Source of the DNA: Phyllobacteriaceae bacterium
GTDB lineage: Bacteria; Pseudomonadota; Alphaproteobacteria; Rhizobiales; Rhizobiaceae
Length of the DNA stretch: 64,000 nucleotides
Assembly: GCA_002708825.1 (NCBI GenBank)
Contig: PAPF01000013.1
Span: 153,350 to 217,349 of the forward strand
Direction: 5' to 3'
Shown here: positions 46,301 to 54,546 of the stretch, in pieces
Numbering within the stretch: the stretch's first letter is position 1
How the letters are laid out: every line of letters begins with the position of its first letter
Notes under the pieces: model-generated
Told to the model about the DNA's origin: nothing
Databases searched by the model: none
Seen by the model: the letters and a program-made list of their open reading frames with translations, nothing else
Position numbers and translations under genes: made by a program

Positions 46301-47173
46301 ATGGCAAAAGTCGCGTTCATCGGTCTCGGCGTCATGGGTTATCCCATGGCCGGCCACCTGAAGACGAAAGGTGGCCATGACGTCACTGTCTACAACCGCA
46401 CCACGGCCAAGGCCGAGAAATGGGTGGCCGAGTTCGGCGGCGCCCATGCGCCGACGCCCGCGCAAGCGGCCGCGGATTGCGATTTCGTCTTCTCTTGCGT
46501 CGGAAATGACGACGACCTGCGTTCCGTGACCACCGGCGAGGACGGTGCGTTTTCGGCGATGAAGCCCGGCGCCATCTTCATCGACAACACCACGGCTTCG
46601 GCCCACGTGGCCCGTGAACTGGCTGCTGTCGCGGCGGATCGCGGTTTCGGTTTCATCGACGCGCCGGTATCCGGCGGCCAGGCTGGCGCGGAAAACGGCG
46701 TCCTGACCGTCATGTGCGGCGGCGATGAGGAAACCTTCGCCCGCGCCCGGCCCGTGATCGACGCCTTTGCCCGCATGGTCGGCCTGATGGGTCCGGCCGG
46801 TGCCGGCCAGTTGACAAAGATGGTCAACCAGATCTGCATTGCCGGCCTCGTCCAGGGCCTCGCGGAAGGCATTCATTTCGCGAAGAAGGCCGGCCTCGAC
46901 GTCGAGAACGTGATTGACGTCATCTCCAAGGGCGCTGCCGGGTCATGGCAGATGGAAAACCGCCACAAGACCATGAACCAGGGCAAGTACGACTTCGGCT
47001 TCGCCGTGGACTGGATGCGCAAGGACCTCGGCATCGTGCTGGAGGAAGGCAACGCGAACGGCGCCTCTCTGCCCGTCACCGCCCTCGTCGACCAGTTCTA
47101 CAAGGACGTGCAGTCGATGGGTGGCGGCCGCTGGGACACCTCCAGCCTGCTGGCACGACTGGAAAGGAAATAG
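46301..47173 (+). CDS. Beta-hydroxyacid dehydrogenase (3-hydroxyisobutyrate dehydrogenase family)
   Basis: 290 residues. The Rossmann motif is FIGLGVMGYPMAGHL, the substrate motif DAPVSGGQAGAENG, the catalytic Lys lies in GAGQLTKMVNQ, and a C-terminal KDLGIVLEEG follows. The family reduces or oxidises short beta-hydroxyacids such as tartronate semialdehyde, 3-hydroxyisobutyrate or glyoxylate; the substrate cannot be told from sequence alone. A strong GGAGGAAG precedes the ATG. Confidence 0.92.
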   Translation: MAKVAFIGLGVMGYPMAGHLKTKGGHDVTVYNRTTAKAEKWVAEFGGAHAPTPAQAAADCDFVFSCVGNDDDLRSVTTGEDGAFSAMKPGAIFIDNTTASAHVARELAAVAADRGFGFIDAPVSGGQAGAENGVLTVMCGGDEETFARARPVIDAFARMVGLMGPAGAGQLTKMVNQICIAGLVQGLAEGIHFAKKAGLDVENVIDVISKGAAGSWQMENRHKTMNQGKYDFGFAVDWMRKDLGIVLEEGNANGASLPVTALVDQFYKDVQSMGGGRWDTSSLLARLERK

Positions 47174-47176
47174 GTC

Positions 47177-47545
47177 TCACGCCTCGTCGCGGACCGGCGT
47201 GTTGCGGGTCCAGATGAAGGCGAGGACAGCGCAAAGCGTGACTGCCTGGACCGCCAGCACCCAGAGCGGCAGGGCCATGAAGACCGAAAGCGCCAAGGCC
47301 GCGGCGATTGCCGCGGTCGCCGCCTTCTTGGCGCGCGGCGAAATCGCCCGGTTGTCGCGCCAGTCGCGGATGGAGGGACCGAAGGCGGGATGGCCGACCA
47401 GCCAGGCCTCGAAACGCGGCGAGGAGCGGGAAAACAGGAAGGCGGCGAGGATCAGGAACGGGGTTGTCGGCAGCAACGGAAGCGCCACGCCCGCCAGGCC
47501 GAAAGCCAGCGCCACCATTCCTCCCGTGAACCAGACCGGTCGCAT
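47177..47545 (-). CDS. YbaN/DUF454 family inner-membrane protein
   Basis: 122 residues with two or three membrane helices. The N-terminal GLAGVALPLLPTTPFLILAAFLFSRSSPRFEAWL is the DUF454 hallmark. The function is not known. It converges on the dehydrogenase gene, with stops 3 bp apart, so both transcripts run into each other. Confidence 0.9.
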   Translation of the reverse strand: MRPVWFTGGMVALAFGLAGVALPLLPTTPFLILAAFLFSRSSPRFEAWLVGHPAFGPSIRDWRDNRAISPRAKKAATAAIAAALALSVFMALPLWVLAVQAVTLCAVLAFIWTRNTPVRDEA

Positions 47546-47749
47546 GTCCTGCCTCCGAGCATCTGCCCTGCAGATCTGTTTTGCATTCCGGAATCAACAT
47601 AGGACCGCCGGGCGGCGGCACAAGGGCACACCGCGGGACCGGACAGCAAGCCGCACCTTGATCGTTTGACGCCGTCGCGCCGATTGGCCAGACTTCCCGT
47701 GAACCGGATGGGCAGTCCGACGGACCGGTAGGCATGGGGCGCACTTGCG

Positions 47750-48478
47750 ATGACAATGGATCGATCCGCGACCGTGGAAAGCATCCTGCACGAACTGGCG
47801 TCGATGGAATCGGATCGGAACAAGGCCGGCATGGCGCGCTATGGCATCCGCACCGACAAGGCCTTCGGGGTGCCGAATTCGATCCTGCGGCCGATGGGCC
47901 GCCAGATCGGGCGCAATCACGCCCGCGCGCTTGACCTGTGGGAAACCGGATGGCGCGAGGCCCGCCTGCTGGCCGCGTTCACGGCGGAGAAAAGAAAGCT
48001 GACACGGCAGCAGGCGGAAAGCTGGGCAGCGGATTTCGACAGTTGGGAAATCGTCGACGGCACCGCGGACCTGTTTGCCGACACGGATTTCTGGCCGGAG
48101 CTCGTGGCGGGTTTCGCCGCCGACGAGCGCGAATTCGTCCGCCGCGCCGCATTCGCAACGCTGGTCTGGGCCTGTGTCCACCGCAAGAAGGAACCGGACG
48201 GGACGTTCATCGACTGGCTGCCGCTGATCGAACGCCATGCCACGGATCCGCGCAACTTTGTCCGCAAGGCGGTCAACTGGGCCCTGCGCCAGATCGGCAA
48301 ACGCTCCATGGCATGCCATGGTCCCGCACTCGCACTGGCCGAACGCCTTGCCGCAAGCAAGGATGCCACCGCGCGCTGGATCGGCCGCGACGCGGCACGC
48401 GAGTTGCAATCGGACAAGACGCTCGCACGATTGCAAAGGCACAAGGCAAGGCCGCACACGGAAAGGTCAGCCTCTTGA
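47750..48478 (+). CDS. AlkD-like DNA alkylation repair protein
   Basis: 242 residues of HEAT-like helical repeats. The stretch YGIRTDKAFGVPNSILRPMGRQIG, then LWETGWREARLLAAF, WAADFDSWEIVDG and NFVRKAVNWALRQIGKR are conserved in the AlkD family, which removes bulky or N7/N3-alkyl bases. Many family members lack proven glycosylase activity, so repair is probable but not certain. It overlaps the following DUF3299 gene if that starts with TTG. Confidence 0.9.
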   Translation: MTMDRSATVESILHELASMESDRNKAGMARYGIRTDKAFGVPNSILRPMGRQIGRNHARALDLWETGWREARLLAAFTAEKRKLTRQQAESWAADFDSWEIVDGTADLFADTDFWPELVAGFAADEREFVRRAAFATLVWACVHRKKEPDGTFIDWLPLIERHATDPRNFVRKAVNWALRQIGKRSMACHGPALALAERLAASKDATARWIGRDAARELQSDKTLARLQRHKARPHTERSAS

Positions 48479-49029
48479 AACCGGACGCGCCCATGGCCCG
48501 CCTTCTGACCCTTATCGTCATGATCCTGTTGACGGCTGTCCCGGTCGCAGCCGTTCCGCTCCCGCCCGCACCGGCCCCCGCAATGAAGCTTTCCACCGCG
48601 CCCCTGCCCGTCTTCAGCCTGCGTGATCCCGGTCAGGGTTTCGCCGCACTGGCCGGACGGATGGCAGATGTCTCCGGCTTCGTTCTTCCGGTCGATCATG
48701 ACGAGGACCAGGTCTACCGCTTCGTCCTCGTGCCATGGGCGGGTGCCTGCAGCCACATGCCGGCGCCGCCGGCCGATCAGGTCATCCTCGTGACGCCGGA
48801 AATACCCTTCACGCTGGCCGAAATCTATCAGCCGGTGACTGTCACCGGCATCGTGCGCGAGCGCCATGAAATCTCGCAGCTTTTCATCCTCGATGGCGTG
48901 GCGCGGGTGGAATCAGGCTTTGTGATGTCCGTTGCCCGGATCCGCCTGCATGACCGCACCATTCCGGACGTCCCGCAGGCGCCCCCCACGGCATCGCCAT
49001 GGAAATTCCTGAAACCGGATGCGCGATGA
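48475..49029 (+). CDS. DUF3299 domain secreted protein
   Basis: About 184 residues from a TTG at 48475 that overlaps the previous stop (TTGA) and has GGAAAGG 7 nt upstream; an ATG at 48493 without a good ribosome site is the alternative. The signal peptide is MARLLTLIVMILLTAVPVAA. The DUF3299 region has SGFVLPVDHDEDQVYRFVLVPWAGACSHMPAPPADQVI, with a conserved Cys-His, and a conserved VTVTGIV. Such proteins are thought to be lipid-anchored or periplasmic; the function is unknown. Confidence 0.8.
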   Translation: MKPDAPMARLLTLIVMILLTAVPVAAVPLPPAPAPAMKLSTAPLPVFSLRDPGQGFAALAGRMADVSGFVLPVDHDEDQVYRFVLVPWAGACSHMPAPPADQVILVTPEIPFTLAEIYQPVTVTGIVRERHEISQLFILDGVARVESGFVMSVARIRLHDRTIPDVPQAPPTASPWKFLKPDAR

Positions 49030-49039
49030 AGGCTTTGCG

Positions 49040-49492
49040 TCAGAACCCCTCGGCGGCTTCCTTCGTGATCTCGTTGAGCAAGGTGTTGACCGGATCGCGG
49101 CCGGCACCTTCCGGCAGCTTGCGGTGTCCCACGACCACTTTGCCGGGGTTGTCCGCCGTCTCGTAGACAAACACGACATAGGGACAATAGGCGATGTCGC
49201 CGATATCGGCCTCCATCACCTGACGCGACACGACAGCCGAGCAGAAGGTGAAGAATTCGGCATCCTTGTAGAGCGCCTTGCTGGCGCCGACGTCTCCGGC
49301 GGTGCGCTTCAGCATGTCGCCGATGAAGCCGTGATAGTCGATCTTGTACCCCCGGTTCACGATGGCGTCGTTCACCGCCTGCGCCGTGTCGGCAAAGGCG
49401 TTGTCCGTCGTCACGGTGAAAACGTCGTCACCGGCGGCCAATGCGGGGCTGACTGCAAGGCCGGCAATCACGGCATACACGAACTGTCTCAT
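49040..49492 (-). CDS. DUF302 domain secreted protein
   Basis: 150 residues with signal peptide MRQFVYAVIAGLAVSPALAA. The DUF302 region includes DYHGFIGDMLKRTAGDVGASKALYKDAEFFTFCSAVVSR, with a free cysteine, and CPYVVFVYE. The family is small and uncharacterised. It is divergent from the PQQ alcohol dehydrogenase gene with 211 bp between, a region that has an inverted repeat. A role with the dehydrogenase is possible from position only. Confidence 0.88.
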   Translation of the reverse strand: MRQFVYAVIAGLAVSPALAAGDDVFTVTTDNAFADTAQAVNDAIVNRGYKIDYHGFIGDMLKRTAGDVGASKALYKDAEFFTFCSAVVSRQVMEADIGDIAYCPYVVFVYETADNPGKVVVGHRKLPEGAGRDPVNTLLNEITKEAAEGF

Positions 49493-49639
49493 GGTGCTCC
49501 TCCCTTGAGGCGGGGAAATGTGAAAACATAGGGAATAATGAATACGCCACGCCTGTGGTCAACCCGCTGCGGCAAAACGTCTTGGACTTTCGTACAATAT
49601 CGGCCTCGCGCATTGAACGAAGGTCGAATCTGATGAATG

Positions 49640-49671
49640 ATACTGCCTAAGCACACAGAGAAGTGCAGTAT
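49640..49671. repeat. Inverted repeat ATACTGC / GCAGTAT upstream of PQQ dehydrogenase
   Basis: A 7-bp perfect inverted repeat (49640-49646 and 49665-49671) with 18-nt spacer lies 33 bp before the dehydrogenase ATG. Flanking AATGA and the complementary TCATT extend it loosely. It is a candidate operator in the divergent spacer (49493-49703); I see no clear -35/-10 pair. Confidence 0.4.
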
Positions 49672-49703
49672 ATTTCATTAGTCCAGACCTGAGGGAGGAA
49701 ATC

Positions 49704-51368
49704 ATGGACTTCAAGGCCCTTGCGGCAAGCGCCGCACTTTCCGTTGTCTTGTGTACGGGCGCATTTGCCCAATCCGCCGAAGACCTCAAGATGGACGCCT
49801 CCACGCCGGGAGACATCCTGACCTATGGCATGGGGCACGGACAGCAGCGATATTCGCCGCTCGACCAGATCAACCGGGACACGGTGAAGCGCCTCGTTCC
49901 GGTGTGGAACTATTCGCTCAACGATGCCCGTGGCCAGGAGACATTCCCGCTCGTCATGGACGGGGTCATGTATGTGACGTCGCACAATGCGACAGCGGCC
50001 ATCGACGCCCGGACGGGCAAGCAGATCTGGAAGACGATGGTGGAATATCCGGCGGAAACGCCGCGTGTGGCCTGCTGCGGCATCGTCAACCGCGGCGCCG
50101 CCATCTACGAGGGCAAGCTCTTCCGCACCACGCTGAATGCCAATGTCGTGGCGCTTGATGCCAAGACCGGCGCGGAACTCTGGTCGACCAATTCCATCGA
50201 CTTCAAGACCGGCTATTCGATGACGGTCGCCCCGCTGGTGGCCGATGGCGTGGTCATCGTCGGCGTATCGGGCGGCGAATACGGCATCCGCGGCTATATC
50301 GAGGGTTACGACCCGAACTCGGGCGAGCGCCTGTGGCGCACCTATACCATTCCCGAACCCGGCCAGCCGGGCTCCGAGACATGGCCGTCCGACAGCGACG
50401 CCTGGAAGAATGGCGGCGGCCCGGCCTGGCTGACGGGCACCTATGACCCCGAACTCAACACCGTTTTTTGGGGTGTCGGCAATGCGGGCCCCTGGAACGC
50501 GGGCGTGCGTCCGGGCGACAACCTCTACACCGGCTCCATGCTGGCGCTCGATCCGAAGACCGGCGCCATCAAGTGGCACTACCAGTTCACGCCCAACGAT
50601 CCGTTCGACTATGACGGCACGAACGAACTGGTCATGGCCGACATGGACGGCAAGAAGGTCGTGATGCAGGCCAACCGCAACGGCTTCTTCTACGTCATCG
50701 ACCGCACCAACGGAAAGCTCGTTGCCGCCAACAAGTTCATCGACCGCGTCGACTGGGCCGACAGCATCGACCTTGAAACCGGAAAGCCGGTCGAGACGGA
50801 CGTCGCATCCAAGGCGCGCTCCGGCGAACAGGTGCAATTCTGGCCATCCGCCTTCGGCGGCAAGAACTGGTCGCCCATGTCCTACAACCCGGACATGCAG
50901 ACCGCCTTCGCCAATACGCTCAACATCGGCATGAACTACAAGGCCGTGGAGCCGCAATACCGTGCCGGCGTGTTCTACTTCGGCGCAGACTTCTCGTGGG
51001 CATGGCCCGAGGGCGACCGTGGCTACCTGCGCGCCATCGATCCCATGACGGGTGAGACGAAGTGGAAGGACGGCACCGCGATCCCGCGCATGGCAGGCGT
51101 ACTCTCCACCGGCGGCGGACTGGTCTTTACCGGCCAGATGACCGGCGAGTTCGAGGCATTCAATGCCGAGAACGGCGAGAAGCTCTGGCAGTTCCAGACA
51201 GGCTCCGGCATCGTCGGCCAGCCCGTGACCTGGGAAATGGACGGGGCGCAATACATCACCGTCGCCTCCGGCGTCGGCGCTGTCTATGCGCTCTTTTCCG
51301 GCGACGAGCGGCTGGCGAGCGTTCCCGCCGGCGGTTCCATCTGGACCTTCAGGCTGATGGGTGAATGA
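49704..51368 (+). CDS. PQQ-dependent alcohol dehydrogenase, lanthanide-type
   Basis: 554 residues with a signal peptide ending GAFAQ. The eight-bladed propeller shows tryptophan-docking motifs and the rare vicinal disulfide C124-C125 (VACCGIV). Metal ligands are Glu192 (SGGEYGIRG), Asn260 (WGVGNAGPWN) and catalytic Asp302, and two residues on lies Asp304 (PFDYDGTNE). An Asp there is the mark of lanthanide-dependent XoxF/PedH/ExaF enzymes, whereas calcium MxaF has Ala. It oxidises primary alcohols in the periplasm. A cytochrome c gene follows it directly, and GGGAGGA lies before the ATG. Whether methanol, ethanol or another alcohol is the substrate is not settled. Confidence 0.93.
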   Translation: MDFKALAASAALSVVLCTGAFAQSAEDLKMDASTPGDILTYGMGHGQQRYSPLDQINRDTVKRLVPVWNYSLNDARGQETFPLVMDGVMYVTSHNATAAIDARTGKQIWKTMVEYPAETPRVACCGIVNRGAAIYEGKLFRTTLNANVVALDAKTGAELWSTNSIDFKTGYSMTVAPLVADGVVIVGVSGGEYGIRGYIEGYDPNSGERLWRTYTIPEPGQPGSETWPSDSDAWKNGGGPAWLTGTYDPELNTVFWGVGNAGPWNAGVRPGDNLYTGSMLALDPKTGAIKWHYQFTPNDPFDYDGTNELVMADMDGKKVVMQANRNGFFYVIDRTNGKLVAANKFIDRVDWADSIDLETGKPVETDVASKARSGEQVQFWPSAFGGKNWSPMSYNPDMQTAFANTLNIGMNYKAVEPQYRAGVFYFGADFSWAWPEGDRGYLRAIDPMTGETKWKDGTAIPRMAGVLSTGGGLVFTGQMTGEFEAFNAENGEKLWQFQTGSGIVGQPVTWEMDGAQYITVASGVGAVYALFSGDERLASVPAGGSIWTFRLMGE

Positions 51369-51372
51369 CCGG

Positions 51373-52635
51373 ATGAAGCACATCGCATTCGCATTCTGGC
51401 TTCTGGCGCTGCTCGCAGCGCCGGTTGCCGCCCTGGCAACGGACGGAGACAACCTCATTCCGGACGTGTCCAAGGGCACATCGCTCTACAAGCAGTTCTG
51501 TTCGCATTGCCATGGCATCAACATGGTCAATTCCGGCGCATCCTCCTTCGACCTGCGCAAGTTTCCGCAGGACCAGAAGGACCGCTTCGTCACCTCCGTG
51601 ACGAAAGGCAGGGGCGACATGCCGGCCTGGGGCGATATCCTGCTGCCCGAGGAAGTGGAGAACCTTTGGCTCTACGTCGTCACGCGCGGCGGCAAGGAAC
51701 CGCCGCCGGCCAGGGCGGCCACACCCGGGCCACCCGGGCAAGGGGACAGGAAAGCGTCACTCGGCACGATTACGGAAGGCAGGCTAACCGCCTGCCTTCC
51801 CTCCAATGGGGGAGCGTTTTCACGCCGGCGCCACCAGGGCGGTGCCGGACTGGATTATGTCCTGTCGGAAGCGCTGGCCGCCCGCCTTGGCCTCGGCTTC
51901 GATGTCGTCTGGTTCGAGAGCGAACCGGAGGAGGAATCCGACCCCGTCCGCGAAACCTATGCCCTGCTTTCGCACCGGATCTGCGACATCGTTCCGGACC
52001 ATCCGCTCTACGAATCCAACATGGGCGAGCCGCCATCGGAGCGCGCGGCGCCGCCGCGCTGGGATACGATGTCGCAATACTGGACCGAGGCCATGCAGGT
52101 GGACCTGGAACCGGTTGCGGTCACCGGCCCCTACCGCCGCGCCGAACTGGCGATCGTCCTCGGACCGGAGGCGTCGGATCGGCGCATCACCCGCCTTGCC
52201 GATCTGGAGGGCCTGACGGTCGGCGTCCAGCAGGGCACGCTGGGCGGCGTCATCCTGACGACGCAACTGCCCGCCGCGATCAGGGCCCGATCGGTCATGC
52301 TGCCGCCGGGGCCGCAATTCCTCTGGCGCATGGAACAGGGCATGTTCGACGCGACGCTGACCGATGCGGGCGCCTATGACAATCACCGGGTCCAGAACCG
52401 CATCACGAAGCTGGAACTGGCCGGCTACCGCCACCCGATCGGCTTCAACATGGGCATTGCGTACCGCCAGTCCGACGCTGCCCTGGGCGTATACCTGGAC
52501 GCCGCGCTGGCCGCCCTGCTGGAAAGTGGCGAGGTGGAACGCATGGCCGCTGCCGAAGGCGTCACCTGGACACCGCCGCGCGAGCCGTTCATCGCCGCGC
52601 CATTGACCACCCGCGACCTTTTCACCATGCGCTGA
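51373..52635 (+). CDS. Cytochrome c fused to periplasmic solute-binding domain
   Basis: 420 residues in one uninterrupted frame. After a signal peptide (ending LAT) comes a small cytochrome c: CSHCH (C43, C46, H47) and an axial Met in GDMPAWGD (M83). A Pro/Gly/Arg linker (about 108-128) leads to a type 3 solute-binding domain (135-420): GRLTACLPSNGGAF, GLDYVLSEALAARLGLGFDVVWFE, DLEGLTVGVQQGTLGG and HPIGFNMGIAYRQSD. Elsewhere the equivalent proteins XoxG and XoxJ are separate. The ATG at 51373 begins the signal peptide; a GTG at 51361 is possible. It lies 4 bp after the dehydrogenase stop, so it is the electron acceptor of that enzyme, by position. Confidence 0.88.
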   Translation: MKHIAFAFWLLALLAAPVAALATDGDNLIPDVSKGTSLYKQFCSHCHGINMVNSGASSFDLRKFPQDQKDRFVTSVTKGRGDMPAWGDILLPEEVENLWLYVVTRGGKEPPPARAATPGPPGQGDRKASLGTITEGRLTACLPSNGGAFSRRRHQGGAGLDYVLSEALAARLGLGFDVVWFESEPEEESDPVRETYALLSHRICDIVPDHPLYESNMGEPPSERAAPPRWDTMSQYWTEAMQVDLEPVAVTGPYRRAELAIVLGPEASDRRITRLADLEGLTVGVQQGTLGGVILTTQLPAAIRARSVMLPPGPQFLWRMEQGMFDATLTDAGAYDNHRVQNRITKLELAGYRHPIGFNMGIAYRQSDAALGVYLDAALAALLESGEVERMAAAEGVTWTPPREPFIAAPLTTRDLFTMR

Positions 52636-52653
52636 CCGCCCGCGCCGGCCGGG

Positions 52654-53127
52654 TCACTCCTTGTCGAGCACGAGATAGTCGAGCGGCAATTCCGTCGTGT
52701 ACTTGATCTGCTCCATGGCGAAGGAGGAGGACACGTCGCGGATTTCGATCCTGGCGATCAGCCGCTTGTAGAAGCCGTCATAGGCGGCGATATCCGGCAC
52801 GACGACGCGCAGCAGATAGTCGACGTCGCCGCTCATGCGGTAGAACTCCACCACTTCCGGAAAATCCCCGATCACCTCCGAAAAGCGACGCAGCCACTCG
52901 TTGGAATGGGAATTGGTGCGGATGGAGACGAATACCGTCACCCGCGCATTGACCTTCTCGGGCGCCAGGATGGCCACCCGCTTGCGGATCACGCCATCCT
53001 CTTCCAGCTTCTGGATGCGCCGCCAGCACGGCGTGGTCGACAGGCCCACTTTCTTGGCAATGTCGGCGACAGCCAGCGTGGCGTCCTCCTGCAAAAGGCG
53101 CAGGATCTTGCGGTCGAGGCGGTCCAT
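52654..53127 (-). CDS. Lrp/AsnC family regulator
   Basis: 157 residues. HTH region LDRKILRLLQEDATLAVADIAKKVGLSTTPCWRRIQKLE, then the RAM ligand domain with EFYRMSGDVDYLLRVVVPDIAAYDGFYKRLI. The TTPCWRRI recognition helix is very common in rhizobial Lrp members. It converges on the cytochrome-binding protein gene with 18 bp between stops. The leader (53128-53250) is AT-rich around 53193-53225 and may carry an autoregulatory site, but no clear palindrome was found. Confidence 0.93.
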   Translation of the reverse strand: MDRLDRKILRLLQEDATLAVADIAKKVGLSTTPCWRRIQKLEEDGVIRKRVAILAPEKVNARVTVFVSIRTNSHSNEWLRRFSEVIGDFPEVVEFYRMSGDVDYLLRVVVPDIAAYDGFYKRLIARIEIRDVSSSFAMEQIKYTTELPLDYLVLDKE

Positions 53128-53250
53128 GACGGTCTTCTCCTGGAATTTTTCTCTGGATGCGCCTGTTTTTCCCGCCCTTCAAGCGATTTCATTCCAAGAA
53201 TGGATATTTAAATGGAAATCCATGCCAATCGCAAACGAAGCCGTCACCGC

Positions 53251-53895
53251 TCAAGCGCCGGTCAACCGCGCCACCTCACCGCGAAGCACCGGAAGCAGGT
53301 CTTCTTCAAACCAGGGATTGCGCTTGAGCCAGGCCGTGTTGCGCCACGAGGGATGCGGCATCGGCAGGACAGCCGGCATGTCATTTCGCCTTGATGTCTC
53401 GGTCAGGATGCGCCGCCAGTCGCGCACGGTCTCGGTAAGGTTTTCACGCCGCAACGCTCCGAGATGCCACTTCTGCGCATGAAGCCCGATGGCAAGCACA
53501 AGTTCCACCTGTCCCATGGAGGCCATCAGTTCGTCGCGCCAGGCCGGCGCGCATTCCTTTCGCGGCGGCCGGTCGCTGCCCCGGGCATCGAGACCGGGAA
53601 AGCAGAAGCCCATGGGCGCGATGGCGACACGGGCGGGATCGTAGAAGATGTCGCGCCCGATCCCCATCCAGTCGCGCAGGCGGTCGCCGGACGCATCCGT
53701 GAACGGTGCCCCGCTGGCATGAACCCGCGTTCCGGGCGCCTGCCCCGCGATCAGCAGCCGTGCTGTCGGGGAGGCCACCACCACGGGGCGCGGTTCATGC
53801 GGCAAGGGCGTGCCCTTCGGGCACTCGACGCAGATGCGGCAGGCACGGATGCGCGCCGCGACCGCCTCCGGCGTTGATGCCGAGCCGGAGGCCAT
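53251..53895 (-). CDS. Uracil-DNA glycosylase superfamily protein
   Basis: 214 residues. Motif I region LIAGQAPGTRVHASGAPFTDASGDRLRDWMG, central PMGFCFPG and the C-terminal PMPHPSWRNTAW fit a branch of the UDG superfamily found in proteobacteria. Three cysteines at 19, 22 and 25 lie before the domain, but a full [4Fe-4S] set as in family 4 UDGs cannot be confirmed. The enzyme activity of this branch is untested as far as I know. It starts 5 bp before the GST stop on the same strand. Confidence 0.85.
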   Translation of the reverse strand: MASGSASTPEAVAARIRACRICVECPKGTPLPHEPRPVVVASPTARLLIAGQAPGTRVHASGAPFTDASGDRLRDWMGIGRDIFYDPARVAIAPMGFCFPGLDARGSDRPPRKECAPAWRDELMASMGQVELVLAIGLHAQKWHLGALRRENLTETVRDWRRILTETSRRNDMPAVLPMPHPSWRNTAWLKRNPWFEEDLLPVLRGEVARLTGA

Positions 53896-53899
53896 GCGA

Positions 53900-54511
53900 T
53901 CAGGCGCCGTAACTCGGCCGCGCCTTCATCGCCTCGTACCAGCGCGTGAAATTCGGCACGTCATCGGGTATGGCGATGCGCGCCGGCTTCATGAAATCGG
54001 TCGCCACCGTGGCGGTGATGTCGGCGATGGAATAGCTGTCCCCGGCGATGAAGTCGCGGCCGGCCAGTTCGCTGTCGAGCAGGCGGATGAAATCCAGCGC
54101 CTTGGGCTTGTTGGCCTCGCCCCATTCGGCCACCTGCGGCACTTCCCATGTCGCCATGGCCGGGTGCGTATGGCGGAACGCCTGGGCCACCGGCGCCAGG
54201 AAATGGTGCTCGCAGCGGCGCTCCCACATCTCGATGGTGGCGACCTCCAGCGGCGTGCTGCCCATCAGGTTGGGTTGCGGATACAGCGCCTCGAAATAGC
54301 GGCAGATCGCAACCGATTCGGAAATGGCGGTGCCGTCGCCCAGTTCCAGGACGGGCAGGCGCTGCAGCGGATTGCGCTTCGTCACTTCGTCCGACTTGTG
54401 ACCGAGCGCGCCCATGTCCACGGGCACCAGCGGCACGTCGACGCCCTTCTCTGCAAGGAAAATACGCACGCGGCGCGGGTTGGGCGCCTTGCCGCCGTCG
54501 TAAAGCTTCAT
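53900..54511 (-). CDS. Glutathione S-transferase
   Basis: 203 residues from the Met at 54511; GGAGG with 6-nt spacing decides it over an upstream Met. The N-terminal thioredoxin-fold domain is KLYDGGKAPNPRRVRIFLAEKG, with the glutathione-binding NPLQRLPVLELGDGTAISESVAICRY, followed by an all-helical C-terminal domain with the N-capping box SIADITA. A Ser/Asn rather than Tyr takes the catalytic position (KAPNPR), typical of beta/theta-like bacterial GSTs. The substrate is unknown. Confidence 0.92.
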   Translation of the reverse strand: MKLYDGGKAPNPRRVRIFLAEKGVDVPLVPVDMGALGHKSDEVTKRNPLQRLPVLELGDGTAISESVAICRYFEALYPQPNLMGSTPLEVATIEMWERRCEHHFLAPVAQAFRHTHPAMATWEVPQVAEWGEANKPKALDFIRLLDSELAGRDFIAGDSYSIADITATVATDFMKPARIAIPDDVPNFTRWYEAMKARPSYGA

Positions 54512-54546
54512 GTCAATCCTCCGGGAAAGCCGATTGTTATGATTCA

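Noticed and set aside
49580-49605. TTGGAC and TACAAT as a promoter for the PQQ dehydrogenase
   Set aside because: The two boxes are only 5 nt apart, too close for a sigma70 promoter.
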